DNA of 64,000 nucleotides from assembly GCF_024296925.1 (NCBI RefSeq), contig NZ_CP101125.1, positions 3,908,501-3,972,500 on the forward strand, read 5' to 3'. Below, piece after piece: positions 9,246 to 18,901 of this stretch. The notes beneath the pieces were generated by a model. That model searched no databases. It was not told the DNA's origin and saw only the letters and a program-made list of their open reading frames with translations. Made by a program: the position numbers and the translations under genes. This DNA comes from Pseudomonas nunensis. Lineage in GTDB: Bacteria > Pseudomonadota > Gammaproteobacteria > Pseudomonadales > Pseudomonadaceae. Within the stretch, counting starts at the first letter, position 1. Every line of letters begins with the position of its first letter.

Positions 9246-9273
9246 CGGTTGATTGCGGTGGGCTTTCGGACGC

Positions 9274-9364
9274 CTTCGCGGGCAAGCCTCGCTCCTACAG
9301 GTTTTGTGGCGTATGCAAATTGGCGCACGACACAAATCCGTAGGAGCGAGGCTTGCCCGCGAAG
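9274..9364. repeat. REP inverted pair (type 'CTTCGCGGGCAAGCCTCG')
   Basis: Two complementary arms of about 27 bp with a 37-bp spacer, the same unit as at 2003-2066. It lies between the convergent ends of the MFS transporter gene and uvrB. Confidence 0.9.
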
Positions 9365-9388
9365 AGGCCATAACAGCCTCTGCAAATA

Positions 9389-11404
9389 TCAGACAGAGAT
9401 CAACCGCTCCCGCAACTTGCCAATCTCATCGCGCATCTGCGCCGCCGCTTCGAATTCCAGATCCCGTGCCAACGCGTACATCTTCTCTTCCAGCGCCTTG
9501 ATGCGCTTGGCGACTTCGCCCGGCGAACGCAATTCGGCTTCGTACTTGGCGCTCTCCTCCGCAGCCTTGGCCATGCCTTTGCGCTTCTTGCTGCGCGAGC
9601 CCGGCACGGTGGCGCCTTCCATGATGTCGGCGACGTCCTTGAACACACCTTTAGGCGTGATGCCGTTGGCCAGGTTGAACGCAATTTGCTTGTCGCGACG
9701 GCGCTCGGTCTCGCCGATTGCCCGCTCCATGGAGCCGGTAATCCGGTCGGCATACAGAATCGCGCGGCCATTGAGGTTACGCGCCGCCCGGCCGATGGTC
9801 TGGATCAGCGAGCGCTCGGAACGCAGGAAGCCTTCCTTGTCCGCATCGAGAATCGCCACCAGCGACACTTCCGGCATGTCCAGGCCTTCACGCAGCAGGT
9901 TGATCCCCACCAGCACGTCGAAGGTGCCGAGGCGCAAGTCGCGGATGATTTCGACCCGTTCGACCGTGTCGATGTCCGAGTGCAAATAACGCACTCGCAC
10001 GCCGTGGTCAGCCAGGTAATCGGTCAAGTCTTCGGACATGCGCTTGGTCAGCGTGGTGACCAGCACCCGCTCTTCCAGGGCCACGCGCTTGCCGATTTCC
10101 GAGAGCAGATCGTCGACCTGGGTCAGCGCCGGACGGATTTCGATTTGCGGGTCCACCAGACCGGTCGGACGCACCAGTTGCTCGACCACGCGACCGGCGT
10201 GTTCCGCTTCGTAGTTGCCCGGTGTGGCCGAGACAAAAATCGTCTGCGGGCTGATGTTTTCGAACTCGTCGAAACGCATCGGCCGGTTATCCAGCGCTGA
10301 CGGCAGGCGGAAACCGTATTCCACCAACGTCTCTTTACGCGAGCGGTCGCCCTTATACATAGCGCCAACCTGCGGCACGCTGACGTGGGATTCGTCGATT
10401 ACCAGCAAAGCGTCGGCCGGCAGGTAGTCGAACAAGGTTGGCGGCGCCTGACCGGATTCACGGCCCGACAGGTAGCGCGAGTAGTTTTCGATGCCGTTGC
10501 AGTAACCCAGCTCCAGAATCATTTCCAGGTCAAAACGGGTTCGCTGCTCCAGACGCTGGGCTTCCACCAATTTGTTGTTGGTGCGCAGGTAATCCAGGCG
10601 CTCCTGAAGCTCGACCTTGATCCCTTCGATGGCGCCGAGCAGGGTTTCCCGTGGCGTCACGTAGTGGCTTTTCGGATAGAACGTGAACCGCGGCAACTGC
10701 CGGGTGACTTCGCCGGTCAGCGGATCGAACGCGGAAATTTTCTCCACTTCGTCATCGAAAAGCTCGATGCGGATCGCTTCGAAATCGGATTCCGCCGGGT
10801 GGATATCGATCACGTCGCCGCGTACACGGAACGTAGCCCGGGCGAAATCCATGTCATTGCGGGTGTACTGCAGGTCCGCCAGACGGCGCAGCAAGGCGCG
10901 TTGATCGAGCTTGTCGCCGCGATCCACGTGCAAGACCATTTTCAGATAGGTTTCCGGGCTGCCCAGACCGTAGATGCACGACACCGTGGTGACGATGATG
11001 GCGTCTTTGCGCTCCAGCAGCGCCTTGGTCGCGGAGAGTCGCATCTGCTCGATGTGGTCGTTGATCGAGGCGTCCTTCTCAATGAAGGTGTCCGACGACG
11101 GCACATAGGCTTCGGGCTGGTAGTAGTCGTAATAGGAAACGAAGTATTCGACGGCGTTGTTCGGGAAGAATGCCTTGAACTCGCCGTACAACTGCGCGGC
11201 CAGGGTTTTGTTCGGCGCCAGCACCAGAGTCGGACGCTGCACCTGGGCGATTACGTTGGCGATGCTGAAGGTCTTGCCCGAACCGGTCACACCGAGCAAC
11301 GTCTGGTGCGCCAGCCCGGCTTCGATGCCCTCGACCATCAGGCGGATGGCTTCCGGCTGATCGCCGGCGGGCTCGAAGCGGGTGACTAGCTGGAATTCAG
11401 ACAT
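9389..11404 (-). CDS. uvrB: Excinuclease ABC subunit UvrB
   Basis: Damage-verification helicase of nucleotide excision repair, which receives DNA from UvrA and recruits UvrC. 671 residues, the usual length. Visible motifs: Walker A '[10 protein letters not shown]', the beta-hairpin tyrosine region '[12 protein letters not shown]', '[10 protein letters not shown]' (DExH-type box), 'RAARNLNGR' (motif VI) and the C-terminal UVR coiled coil '[21 protein letters not shown]' that binds UvrC. Single-gene unit divergent from the aminotransferase; no clear LexA box was seen in the 339-bp gap. Confidence 0.97.
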   Translation of the reverse strand: MSEFQLVTRFEPAGDQPEAIRLMVEGIEAGLAHQTLLGVTGSGKTFSIANVIAQVQRPTLVLAPNKTLAAQLYGEFKAFFPNNAVEYFVSYYDYYQPEAYVPSSDTFIEKDASINDHIEQMRLSATKALLERKDAIIVTTVSCIYGLGSPETYLKMVLHVDRGDKLDQRALLRRLADLQYTRNDMDFARATFRVRGDVIDIHPAESDFEAIRIELFDDEVEKISAFDPLTGEVTRQLPRFTFYPKSHYVTPRETLLGAIEGIKVELQERLDYLRTNNKLVEAQRLEQRTRFDLEMILELGYCNGIENYSRYLSGRESGQAPPTLFDYLPADALLVIDESHVSVPQVGAMYKGDRSRKETLVEYGFRLPSALDNRPMRFDEFENISPQTIFVSATPGNYEAEHAGRVVEQLVRPTGLVDPQIEIRPALTQVDDLLSEIGKRVALEERVLVTTLTKRMSEDLTDYLADHGVRVRYLHSDIDTVERVEIIRDLRLGTFDVLVGINLLREGLDMPEVSLVAILDADKEGFLRSERSLIQTIGRAARNLNGRAILYADRITGSMERAIGETERRRDKQIAFNLANGITPKGVFKDVADIMEGATVPGSRSKKRKGMAKAAEESAKYEAELRSPGEVAKRIKALEEKMYALARDLEFEAAAQMRDEIGKLRERLISV

Positions 11405-11743
11405 GAAATACCTCTGGGTTCGCGCCTTGCACGGTCAAACCGACAGGAGCGAGAAAGGCCGCAAACGACTCACGTCGCCCGAGGAAAAAAACTGGATTGT
11501 GCTCAATGTGGAGCCGATTGCCCGCGCTTTCAAGGCAAACGTCCTACATCCCTCGAAGTCTTTGACGATGCCAATCGACTAACGGTCGAAAAATAATCGA
11601 AAAAACTTGCTGTAAAAGCCGAATCGTCTGTCGCCATCAATCGCAGATGGCCTCTATACTAGCTCCCCGTTTGTGCACCGCTCTAGTGCATTCGGCTGGA
11701 GCGCGACACGTCCCTCCACACTCCATTCAGAGCCGCCGCAAAA
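11405..11743. other. Divergent intergenic region between uvrB and aminotransferase
   Basis: 339 bp without a gene. The best promoter element I see is a TATACT hexamer at 11655-11660 on the plus strand, which would serve the aminotransferase; its -35 is poor. Nothing else stands out. Confidence 0.5.
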
Positions 11744-12940
11744 ATGAGCCTGTTCTCCGCTGTCGAAATGGCACCACGCGATCCAATCCTGGGCCTCAAC
11801 GAAGCATTCAACGCCGATACCCGTACCAACAAGGTCAACCTGGGGGTCGGTGTTTATTGCAACGAGGAGGGGCGAATTCCACTCCTGCGCGCCGTTGTCG
11901 AAGCCGAGACGATTCGCGTCGCTCAACACGCTTCCCGTGGCTACTTGCCGATCGATGGCATCGCTGCCTACGACCAGGCCGTGCAGAAACTGCTGTTTGG
12001 CAATGACTCGCCGCTGATCGCATCCGGTCGCGTCCTCACCACCCAAGCCGTTGGCGGTACTGGCGCACTGAAAATCGGTGCCGACTTCCTCAAGCAACTG
12101 CTGCCGAACGCTGTCGTGGCGATCAGCGACCCAAGCTGGGAAAACCACCGCGCGCTGTTCGAAACCGCCGGTTTCCCGGTGCAGAACTATCGCTACTACG
12201 ACGCCGCGACCCACGACGTTAACCGTGCCGGCCTGCTCGAAGACCTGAACGCCCTGCCGAACGGTTCGATCGTTGTGCTGCACGCTTGCTGCCACAACCC
12301 GACCGGCGTGGATCTGAGCCCGGCGGACTGGAACAACGTGCTGGAGGTTGTGAAAGCCAAGGGTCACGTACCGTTCCTCGACATGGCCTACCAAGGCTTT
12401 GGCGACGGCATCGACGAAGACGCCGCAGCCGTGCGCCTGTTCGCCGAATCGGGCCTGACTTTCTTCGTTTCCAGCTCCTTCTCCAAATCGTTCTCGTTGT
12501 ACGGCGAGCGCGTTGGCGCCCTGTCGATCGTCAGCGAATCGAAAGAAGAAAGCGCGCGCGTGCTGTCGCAAGTCAAACGCGTGATCCGCACCAACTACTC
12601 CAACCCGCCGACCCACGGTGCAAGCATCGTCGCCGCCGTGCTGAACAGCCCGGTACTGCGCGCACAGTGGGAAGAAGAACTGGCCGAAATGCGCCTGCGG
12701 ATTCGCGGCATGCGCATCCAGATGGTTGAAGCGCTGGCCAAGCAAGCCCCACAACGGGATTTCAGCTTTGTCGGCCGTCAACGCGGCATGTTCTCCTACT
12801 CCGGCCTGACCGTTGAGCAAGTGACCCGCCTGCGCAGCGAGTTCGGCATCTACGCCCTGGACACCGGCCGCATCTGCGTGGCCGCGTTGAACCAGAGCAA
12901 CATCGACGCGGTGACCAAGGCCATCGTTCAGGTGATCTGA
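11744..12940 (+). CDS. Aromatic amino acid aminotransferase (class I, PLP)
   Basis: A 398-residue aspartate/tyrosine aminotransferase-family enzyme that moves the amino group between aromatic amino acids (or aspartate) and 2-oxoglutarate. Family features: 'NLGVGVY' near the N-terminus, 'HACCHNPTGVD' with the PLP-contacting Asn, 'FLDMAYQGFGDG' with the Asp/Tyr pair, and 'SSSFSKSFSLYGERVG' with the PLP lysine. 'TGRICVAALN' holds the substrate carboxylate arginine. It sits next to uvrB, as in other pseudomonads as I recall. TyrB/PhhC-like specificity is inferred. Confidence 0.92.
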   Translation: MSLFSAVEMAPRDPILGLNEAFNADTRTNKVNLGVGVYCNEEGRIPLLRAVVEAETIRVAQHASRGYLPIDGIAAYDQAVQKLLFGNDSPLIASGRVLTTQAVGGTGALKIGADFLKQLLPNAVVAISDPSWENHRALFETAGFPVQNYRYYDAATHDVNRAGLLEDLNALPNGSIVVLHACCHNPTGVDLSPADWNNVLEVVKAKGHVPFLDMAYQGFGDGIDEDAAAVRLFAESGLTFFVSSSFSKSFSLYGERVGALSIVSESKEESARVLSQVKRVIRTNYSNPPTHGASIVAAVLNSPVLRAQWEEELAEMRLRIRGMRIQMVEALAKQAPQRDFSFVGRQRGMFSYSGLTVEQVTRLRSEFGIYALDTGRICVAALNQSNIDAVTKAIVQVI

Positions 12941-12954
12941 GTCTCGCGCGGTAC

Positions 12955-12990
12955 GAAAAACGGGAAGCCTTTGGGCTTCCCGTTTTTTAT
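12955..12990 (+). terminator. Terminator of the aminotransferase gene
   Basis: The stem ACGGGAAGCC/GGCTTCCCGT with a 4-nt loop is followed by six T residues, 18 bp after the stop codon. Confidence 0.93.
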
Positions 12991-13049
12991 TTGTCGCAGA
13001 TAAGTGTCAAAGCGATGTCTGCGCCCTCTAAACTGCACACAGATCAAAC

Positions 13050-13140
13050 TGTGGGAGCGGGCTTGCTCGCGAATGCGATGTATCAGGCAACATCGATGTC
13101 GACTGACACGCCCTCTTCGCGAGCAAGCCCGCTCCCACAG
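13050..13140. repeat. REP inverted pair (type 'GTGGGAGCGGGCTTGCTCGC')
   Basis: Two nearly perfect arms of about 24 bp in inverted orientation, about 40 bp apart. The same unit occurs at 19503, 22439, 27473 and 28918. Confidence 0.92.
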
Positions 13141-13178
13141 GGTTTTGTATACACCCGAGATTTCTGACGAGAACCCAC

Positions 13179-13379
13179 ATGAAAAACGATGACCTACGCG
13201 CTGACCGGGACGAGCTGGACCATTTCGTGCCCCGCACCCCGGCCAAACGCGGCAACAACCTGTTGCTGCAAGTGGCTGCCGGCGTATTTCTCGGTGGCCT
13301 GGCCTTGTGGCTGGTGCAACTGGCCGCCACCTCGCTGTATGCCAAGCTGATGCTCGGCACCTTCACCTTCGGCGGTTAA
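13179..13379 (+). CDS. Small single-pass membrane protein, unknown
   Basis: 66 residues: a charged N-terminal part of about 24 residues, then a long hydrophobic segment (about 28-60) that would span the inner membrane. I recognise no family. It converges on the next gene, and the two stop codons overlap by 4 bp. Confidence 0.7.
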   Translation: MKNDDLRADRDELDHFVPRTPAKRGNNLLLQVAAGVFLGGLALWLVQLAATSLYAKLMLGTFTFGG

Positions 13380-13606
13380 GCCAGTTCGGTTGCGCGCTGG
13401 CTGGCGGCGTCGTCGTAAGCCACGTAAAGCGATTCGGCCACTTGGCTTTTGATCGCCTTGGCGCTTTCCAGGCCAAGGACGAAGCCTTCAGCCTTGCCAC
13501 CGGCGCGGTTCAATTCGTCAGCGGTGCTGGCCTGAGTGATGGCGTCCAACAGTTTTTCGGCGTGAGGGCCGACACCCTTGGGCAGACTGATCTGGGCGAT
13601 GCTCAT
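13376..13606 (-). CDS. Conserved small hypothetical protein
   Basis: 76 residues, soluble and mostly helical by composition, starting MSIAQISLPKGVG. It has no motif I recognise. It ends within the stop codon of the convergent membrane-protein gene, so the two are packed tail to tail. Confidence 0.7.
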   Translation of the reverse strand: MSIAQISLPKGVGPHAEKLLDAITQASTADELNRAGGKAEGFVLGLESAKAIKSQVAESLYVAYDDAASQRATELA

Positions 13607-13796
13607 GCGAACACCCCGTTTGTTTGCGATGCGAGTGCTGGATGATTCATGGCGCTTACCTTTTCGGCGAATGGCCGGTAGCGCGTGTCACCACTTCCGG
13701 GCAGCTATGGTAGACCTCTCCCACGATTCTGGTAACCGCCAATCAGCGCTAAAACACCACTCGTGCCATTGAATCGATGAAGTTAGCAATGGATGC

Positions 13797-13824
13797 TTGA
13801 CTTCTCTTTTTGAATCAGTAACAT
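13797..13824 (+). promoter_or_regulatory. Promoter of tRNA-Asn
   Basis: TTGACT, a 16-bp spacer and TAACAT lie just upstream of tRNA-Asn, with the -10 ending 9 bp before the mature 5' end. Confidence 0.65.
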
Positions 13825-13833
13825 ACACGCCAT

Positions 13834-13909
<76 letters not shown>

Positions 13910-13921
13910 GACAGCAACATC

Positions 13922-13957
13922 GAAAAGCCCCTGAATCGAAAGGTTCAGGGGCTTTTT
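13922..13957 (+). terminator. Terminator of tRNA-Asn
   Basis: The stem AAGCCCCTGAA/TTCAGGGGCTT with an 8-nt loop is followed by a T run. Confidence 0.93.
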
Positions 13958-13977
13958 TGTGGGCCTGTGGAAAAGTC

Positions 13978-14054
13978 AAAAGATCGCAGCCTTCTACAGC
14001 TCCTACACAGGATTCGCGTTCACCTGTAGGAGCTGCCGAAGGCTGCGATCTTTT
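13978..14054. repeat. REP-like inverted pair (type 'GATCGCAGCCTTCGGCAGCT')
   Basis: AAAAGATCGCAGCCTTC at the left is mirrored by GAAGGCTGCGATCTTTT at the right, with GTAGGAGCT-type arms inside. It lies between tRNA-Asn and the permease gene. Related to 31735-31811. Confidence 0.85.
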
Positions 14055-14084
14055 GATCTACAGCCTTTTTAGCGGGGGGAGCCG

Positions 14085-15602
14085 TCAGACATGCTCCCCA
14101 CTTTTCGAATGCGCCGACCGTGGCTCTGCATGCCCATGGTCGGCCTCGATGACCGGGATTTCCTTGCCGTCGCAGTCATGCAGTTTGCCTTCGCTGAAGT
14201 AGTCCCCTTCGCGCAACGCCGCCAGGTCCTGGTAGCGCAGGACGCGTTCAGTGCCGGCCGCAAAAACTGACTGCTGGTCCGAGTTGCCGGTGGTGAAGTG
14301 GTTGAAGGTCAGGTTCAGCACGATAGCCATGATCGCCGACGAGCTGATGCCCGAGTGGAAGATCGTCGCGAACCAGCTCGGGAAGTGGTCGTAGAAGTTC
14401 GGTGCGGCGATGGGGATCATGCCGAAGCCGATGGAGGTGGCGACGATGATCAGGTTGACGTTGTTGCGGTAGTCGACCTTGGACAGCGTACGAATGCCGC
14501 TGGCCGCCACGGTGCCGAACAGTACGATGCCGGCGCCGCCGAGTACCGACGTCGGCACAGCTGCGATAACCCGACCCATGAACGGCAACAGGCCGAGGAT
14601 CACCAGGAAGATGCCGCCAGTGGCGACCACAAAGCGGCTCTTGATGCCGGTTACCGCCACCAGACCGACGTTCTGGGCGAAAGCACTTTGGGTGAAGGAG
14701 CCGAAGATCGGCGCGATCATGCTCGACAGCATGTCAGCGCGCAGACCATTGCCCAGACGTTTTGAGTCAACCTTGGTGCCGATGATCTCGCCCACCGCGA
14801 GGATGTCAGCGGAGGTTTCCACCAGGGTCACCATGATCACGATGCACATCGACAGGATCGCGGCGAAGTGGAAGGTCGGCATGCCGAAGTGGAACGGTGT
14901 CGGGAAGCCGAACATCGGGCCTTGGGTAACGGACGAGAAATCCGCCATGCCGAGGAACACCGCGATCACCGTGCCGATGACCATGGCCAGCAGGATCGAT
15001 AAGCGCGAGATGGTCGCACTGCCGACCTTGCTCAACAGCAGCACCAATACCAGGGTCACTGCCGCCAGACCGATGTTCGCCATGCTGCCGAAGTCCGGGG
15101 CGTGGCTGTTGCCGCCCATGGCCCAGCGTGCGGCCACCGGCATCAGCGTCAGGCCGATGGTGGTGATCACAATGCCCGTGACCAGCGGCGGGAAGAACTT
15201 GGTAATTCGCGAGAACACCGGCGTGATCAGCAAACCGATCAGCGAAGCAGCTATCACCGCGCCGAGGATCGACTGGAAGCCGCCCTCCCCGCCGCTGCTG
15301 ACAATCGCCACCATGGTCGCGACGCCAGAGAACGACACGCCCTGCACCAGCGGCAACTGACAACCGAAAAACGGTAAACCAAGGGTCTGCAGCAACGTCG
15401 CCAGCCCCCCCGCAAACAATGAAGCAGCAATCAACAAACCGATGTCCGCCGGTGAGAGCCCGGCCGCTTGGCCGATGATCAAGGGTACCGCGACGATGCC
15501 GCCGTACATGGTCAGAACGTGTTGCAGGCCGTAAGCCATATTCGCGCCGATCCCAAGGTTTTCATCCTCGGGCCGTTGGTGTGAAACATGGGGCGTTTTC
15601 AT
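14085..15602 (-). CDS. Nucleobase:cation symporter-2 (xanthine/uric acid/uracil permease)
   Basis: A 505-residue inner-membrane permease with about 14 helices. The N-terminal 'MAYGLQHVLTMYGGIVAVP' contains the NAT/NCS2 Q-H motif. 'LVETSADILAVGEI' and 'GSFTQSAFAQNVGLVAVTG' correspond to the substrate-binding helices; the Q-N-x-G sequence of the NCS2 signature is visible as 'AQNVGL'. The C-terminal tail of about 70 residues is hydrophilic. Purine (urate or xanthine) uptake seems likelier than uracil, but specificity is inferred. A 14-bp palindrome lies upstream at 15670-15683. Confidence 0.9.
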   Translation of the reverse strand: MKTPHVSHQRPEDENLGIGANMAYGLQHVLTMYGGIVAVPLIIGQAAGLSPADIGLLIAASLFAGGLATLLQTLGLPFFGCQLPLVQGVSFSGVATMVAIVSSGGEGGFQSILGAVIAASLIGLLITPVFSRITKFFPPLVTGIVITTIGLTLMPVAARWAMGGNSHAPDFGSMANIGLAAVTLVLVLLLSKVGSATISRLSILLAMVIGTVIAVFLGMADFSSVTQGPMFGFPTPFHFGMPTFHFAAILSMCIVIMVTLVETSADILAVGEIIGTKVDSKRLGNGLRADMLSSMIAPIFGSFTQSAFAQNVGLVAVTGIKSRFVVATGGIFLVILGLLPFMGRVIAAVPTSVLGGAGIVLFGTVAASGIRTLSKVDYRNNVNLIIVATSIGFGMIPIAAPNFYDHFPSWFATIFHSGISSSAIMAIVLNLTFNHFTTGNSDQQSVFAAGTERVLRYQDLAALREGDYFSEGKLHDCDGKEIPVIEADHGHAEPRSAHSKSGEHV

Positions 15603-15669
15603 GGTTGGGGGGTTCCCTGGTTTTTGTTATGCGCACACTGTATGCAAGACTCAGGACAAATGTCTATAG

Positions 15670-15683
15670 AGTTGTATACAACT
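15670..15683. promoter_or_regulatory. Perfect palindrome AGTTGTATACAACT, candidate operator
   Basis: A perfect 14-bp palindrome 68 bp upstream of the permease start. The form (TTGTATACAA core) resembles operators of GntR-type regulators. No regulator gene is adjacent, so the protein that would bind it is unknown. Confidence 0.5.
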
Positions 15684-15858
15684 ATCCAGTCAGATTATGG
15701 ACATATAGCCATCCGACCTGCTGAGACGGCGCGCCTGAGCCAGCAAAAACCTTGCAATACATCCATCCCTGCACAACCCCCACCCCCCGCTAGTCTTTTG
15801 CCTTCATGGCGACCGCCGGCACGGATGCCCTCTTTTTTATACATATAAAGTATGCATA

Positions 15859-16140
15859 ATGAAGCCATTCGAAATTCAGTACGACAAAGCAAAGAATGCA
15901 GCCAATAAACTCAAGCATAGAGGCGTCAGCCTGGCCGAGACCGAAACCGTATTCAATGACGAGCGAGCGCTGACCTTGCAAGACTGCGATCACGATGAAC
16001 AACGCTGGATCATCCTCGGACAGGATGCCAAAGGACGTGTGCTGGTGGTTGCCTACACCTGGCGTGACCCGAATTTCGTTCGAATTATTTCCGCGCGCAC
16101 CGCTACCAAAAACGAGCGCCACCAATACAGGGAGGCATGA
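15859..16140 (+). CDS. brnT: BrnT-family toxin (ribonuclease)
   Basis: A 93-residue RelE-fold ribonuclease toxin that inhibits translation when free. The N-terminus 'FEIQYDKAKNAANKLKHRGVSL' is the BrnT signature (D-x-x-K-x-x-x-N-x-x-K-H). 'RWIILGQDAKGRVLVVAYTWR' and the C-terminal 'RIISARTATKNERHQY' (R-x-I-S-A-R) complete it. The toxin comes first and overlaps the antitoxin gene by 4 bp (ATGA), the normal BrnTA order. Confidence 0.93.
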   Translation: MKPFEIQYDKAKNAANKLKHRGVSLAETETVFNDERALTLQDCDHDEQRWIILGQDAKGRVLVVAYTWRDPNFVRIISARTATKNERHQYREA

Positions 16141-16484
16141 CCATGAAAGACGAGTACGACTTCAGTAACGCCAAGCGCGGGGCCATTGCTTCCAGCAAAG
16201 GCAAGACCCGCATCACCATCATGCTGGATGATGCCGTGATCGAGGCGGCGCGTACGCTCGCGGAGAACGAGGGCTTTGGGTATCAGACGGTGATCAACAA
16301 TACGTTGCGTCAGGTATTGCTCAGCGATAAGGGGCAAGCCGCGAAGGCCACGCCGCACAGCGGTGCCAGCGGCGGCCATATCAAAAAAGGCGTAACCGCG
16401 ACCGATCTGAAATGCCTGGAGAAAAAACTCGCTGACGCCCTCAGCGAAATCCATCGGGTGATGGAGCCAGATGTCCGACCGTAG
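16137..16484 (+). CDS. brnA: BrnA-family antitoxin
   Basis: 115 residues. A ribbon-helix-helix-like region, 'KTRITIMLDDAVIEAARTLAENEGFGYQTVINNTLRQ', would bind both the promoter and the BrnT toxin. A C-terminal basic and helical tail of about 45 residues makes it longer than most BrnA proteins. Start codons at 16137 and 16143 are both possible. BrnA normally autorepresses the operon; the AT-rich stretch just before brnT is the probable operator. Confidence 0.9.
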   Translation: MTMKDEYDFSNAKRGAIASSKGKTRITIMLDDAVIEAARTLAENEGFGYQTVINNTLRQVLLSDKGQAAKATPHSGASGGHIKKGVTATDLKCLEKKLADALSEIHRVMEPDVRP

Positions 16485-16564
16485 ATAACAACCTCACCGC
16501 CCGACATCGGTGTCTGGGCGGAATTCAAAGGAAATGGTGTGGTGATTTACAGGCAGGGAAAGAA

Positions 16565-16990
16565 TTGAAACGTCCATCACTGTTCAGGCTTTTGGCCGCC
16601 CTGTTAATGCTCTTCGCCAGTGGCGCCAAGGCCGAGCTCGTGTGTGATGACTTCTTGGTAAAGCTCAGCGACAAGCCCGGGTTTATCGAGTTTCAGGGCT
16701 GTCAGCAGTCAATCGATCGTCAGGGACAGCCGTTCTCGGCCAGCTACCGGGTGTCGGGGGAAAACGCCTCCAAAGCTGAAAAATACCTCAAACAACAATT
16801 TGGTCAGCCCGCTCTCAAGCGAGTGTGTTGCATATGGGAATCGACAGCACATTTCTATCGAGACAAGCAGACCGACATTGGTTATTCCATCACGATGGGC
16901 TCAGGAGAGACGTTGATCCGTGATCGAAAATCGTGGCCAGCCATCGACTACTTTTACATCGGCGTCGATGCGTATGCAGAGGATCCCTGA
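16565..16990 (+). CDS. Secreted hypothetical protein (DUF4952-like)
   Basis: 141 residues with a Sec signal peptide (about 1-23, ending AKA) and four cysteines in the mature part that could form disulfides in the periplasm. The best start is TTG at 16565, preceded by AGGGA. Resemblance to DUF4952 is from memory. Function unknown. Confidence 0.65.
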   Translation: MKRPSLFRLLAALLMLFASGAKAELVCDDFLVKLSDKPGFIEFQGCQQSIDRQGQPFSASYRVSGENASKAEKYLKQQFGQPALKRVCCIWESTAHFYRDKQTDIGYSITMGSGETLIRDRKSWPAIDYFYIGVDAYAEDP

Positions 16991-17029
16991 AACGCCTGGC
17001 GACGACCGACCGATGCACAGCAGACTCGA

Positions 17030-17866
17030 TCAGGCTTGTTCTTTCGGCTCAATCAAACGCACAAGCACCTGCCGCAACCGGTCATTGATCGGCACCTGAA
17101 TCCCGAACTCGCTTTGCAGCAACCCGGTCAATTCATCCACATCTGTCACTTGGCGCCGCTCGCTCTCGCTGCCAATCCGGTGGAGCGCAAAGCTGCCGTT
17201 GTTCAGCGTCTTTCGCCACCCTTCCCCGGTACGCGCCACCATCAACTGTTTGACGAAAGACGATTCAGGATGCGTCGAGACATACCAGTTGCCGACGGTG
17301 TAATCGATGTCTTCCTGGCGTTGCAGATCAAAGATATACATCGCTCGCCATTCATCGCCCACCTTGGCTCGCAGGGTATAGCCGTCGACATGTTGTTCGA
17401 TGCGATAGGGTTCGTGGGGGGTGAGTTGTTCATCGCTGCTATCGAGTTTCAGCGGTGCGGTGGGCACCATGCCGCCAAAACCAACATCGGTGATGTAGCG
17501 CACGCCGTCCAGGATCACCAGGCTCAAGCGGTGGGTACGCGCCGTCCATGCACCTTCGGGCTGGCCCATCACCACACGGCCGCTGATGCCGCGAGCGTCG
17601 AAGCCCAGTTCCTGCAGCAGAGCGAGGAACAAGTTGTTCAGCTCATAGCAGTAGCCACCACGATTTTGCTGCAGGACTTTCTGCTCAATCGAAGGCAAAT
17701 CGATGAGTACCGGTTCGCCCGATAACGTCGTGAGATTCTCAAACGGGAAGGCGCCAGTGTGGCGCAGCTGAAGTAGGCGCAGGGTTTCCAGCGTGGGCGC
17801 GGGGGGCGCGTTGAAACCCAGGCGTTGCAAATACAGGTTCAGATTCTTCAGGCGTGACTCGCTCAT
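17030..17866 (-). CDS. Arylamine N-acetyltransferase (NAT)
   Basis: 278 residues. Transfers acetyl from acetyl-CoA to arylamines or hydrazines by a ping-pong mechanism. The full catalytic triad is visible: Cys73 in 'NRGGYCYELN', His112 in 'ARTHRL' and Asp127 in 'ITDVGFGG'. The length is normal for bacterial NAT. It stands alone, so its physiological substrate cannot be inferred. Confidence 0.95.
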   Translation of the reverse strand: MSESRLKNLNLYLQRLGFNAPPAPTLETLRLLQLRHTGAFPFENLTTLSGEPVLIDLPSIEQKVLQQNRGGYCYELNNLFLALLQELGFDARGISGRVVMGQPEGAWTARTHRLSLVILDGVRYITDVGFGGMVPTAPLKLDSSDEQLTPHEPYRIEQHVDGYTLRAKVGDEWRAMYIFDLQRQEDIDYTVGNWYVSTHPESSFVKQLMVARTGEGWRKTLNNGSFALHRIGSESERRQVTDVDELTGLLQSEFGIQVPINDRLRQVLVRLIEPKEQA

Positions 17867-17977
17867 TGCTCAGTCCTTATGTGCGGGGCCGCGGATCACT
17901 CCGCCGATGGGCGCCATATATAAGGGAAAAAGCCCTGCGACCGACAATTGATTTCGCCAATCGCCACCGACGTAATA

Positions 17978-18772
17978 TCAACGCCGCTTGCGCGTCCCCA
18001 GCCGGATCCAGGTCGGCGCATGGTCACTGGCATGAGGCTCGTTGCGCACCCAGGCATCAACCCCGGCCTCTTGCAGATAAGGACTCAGCGCCGGGTTCAA
18101 CAGCAGATGATCAATACGCAACCCGGAGTTTTTCTGCCAGTGCTGTCGGAAATAATCCCAGAACGTATAGAGACGATCCTCGGGATAGAGATGACGCAGG
18201 GAATCGGTCCAGCCTTGGTCCAGCAATCGTTGATAACACTCACGGCTCTCGGGTTGCAACAACGCGTCCTTGAGCCAGGAGCGTGTGTTGTAGATGTCGA
18301 GGTCGGTGGGCACCACGTTGTAGTCGCCGGCCAGGACCACCGGATGATCGCTGGCTTGAAGGGCCTGTGCATAACTGATCAACCGTTCGAACCAGGCCAG
18401 TTTGTAATCGAATTTCGGCCCCGGTTGCGGGTTGCCGTTGGGCAAGTACAGACATCCCACCAAAACCCCGTGCACCGCAGCTTCGAGGTAGCGGCTCTGG
18501 GTGTCGCTATCGTCGCCGGGCAAGCCGCGACGACTCTCCAGCGGTTGCGCGTCCCGGGCCAGAATCGCGACACCGTTCCAGGAGGACTGGCCCTGCCAGA
18601 TCGCGCCGTAACCTGCCGCTTCCAGCTCGGTGGCAGGGAACGCACTGTCGAGGGACTTGAGTTCTTGCAGGCAGACAATGTCCGGTTGTTCTCGCACCAG
18701 CCAGGCCAGCAGATTAGGCAGTCGAGCCCGCAGGCCGTTGACGTTGAACGTCGCAATTCGCAAATTCTTCAT
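17978..18772 (-). CDS. Exodeoxyribonuclease III-family nuclease (xth)
   Basis: 264 residues from the ATG at 18772. AP endonuclease / 3'-5' exonuclease of base excision repair. Motifs: 'ATFNVNGLRARL' (Asn ligand), 'LQELKS' (metal-binding Glu), 'LAGDYNVVPTDLD' (Asp/Asn), 'YTFWDYF', 'RIDHLLLNP' and 'NEPHASDHAPTW' (catalytic Asp-His). The open frame continues 59 codons upstream, but that part is low-complexity and lies outside the conserved fold, so I start at MKNLRIATFN. Confidence 0.93.
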   Translation of the reverse strand: MKNLRIATFNVNGLRARLPNLLAWLVREQPDIVCLQELKSLDSAFPATELEAAGYGAIWQGQSSWNGVAILARDAQPLESRRGLPGDDSDTQSRYLEAAVHGVLVGCLYLPNGNPQPGPKFDYKLAWFERLISYAQALQASDHPVVLAGDYNVVPTDLDIYNTRSWLKDALLQPESRECYQRLLDQGWTDSLRHLYPEDRLYTFWDYFRQHWQKNSGLRIDHLLLNPALSPYLQEAGVDAWVRNEPHASDHAPTWIRLGTRKRR

Positions 18773-18901
18773 CGGCCGAGGCTCCTGGCGGCGAGGTGTC
18801 CAGGTTGTGACAGCAGCCCGTTCTGGTGGTTGCGCCCGGAAAGCAATCTGCGGCGTAATAGGCGTCCAACGCCCTAGCCGATTTGCCGAGAATAGCGACT
18901 C

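Noticed and set aside
10385..11389. 334-codon plus-strand frame opposite uvrB
   Set aside because: Antisense shadow of uvrB, no ribosome site or recognisable content.
13050..13140. Repeated short palindromes that might suggest a CRISPR array
   Set aside because: They are inverted REP doublets scattered singly between genes, without regular spacers or cas genes; no CRISPR array seen.
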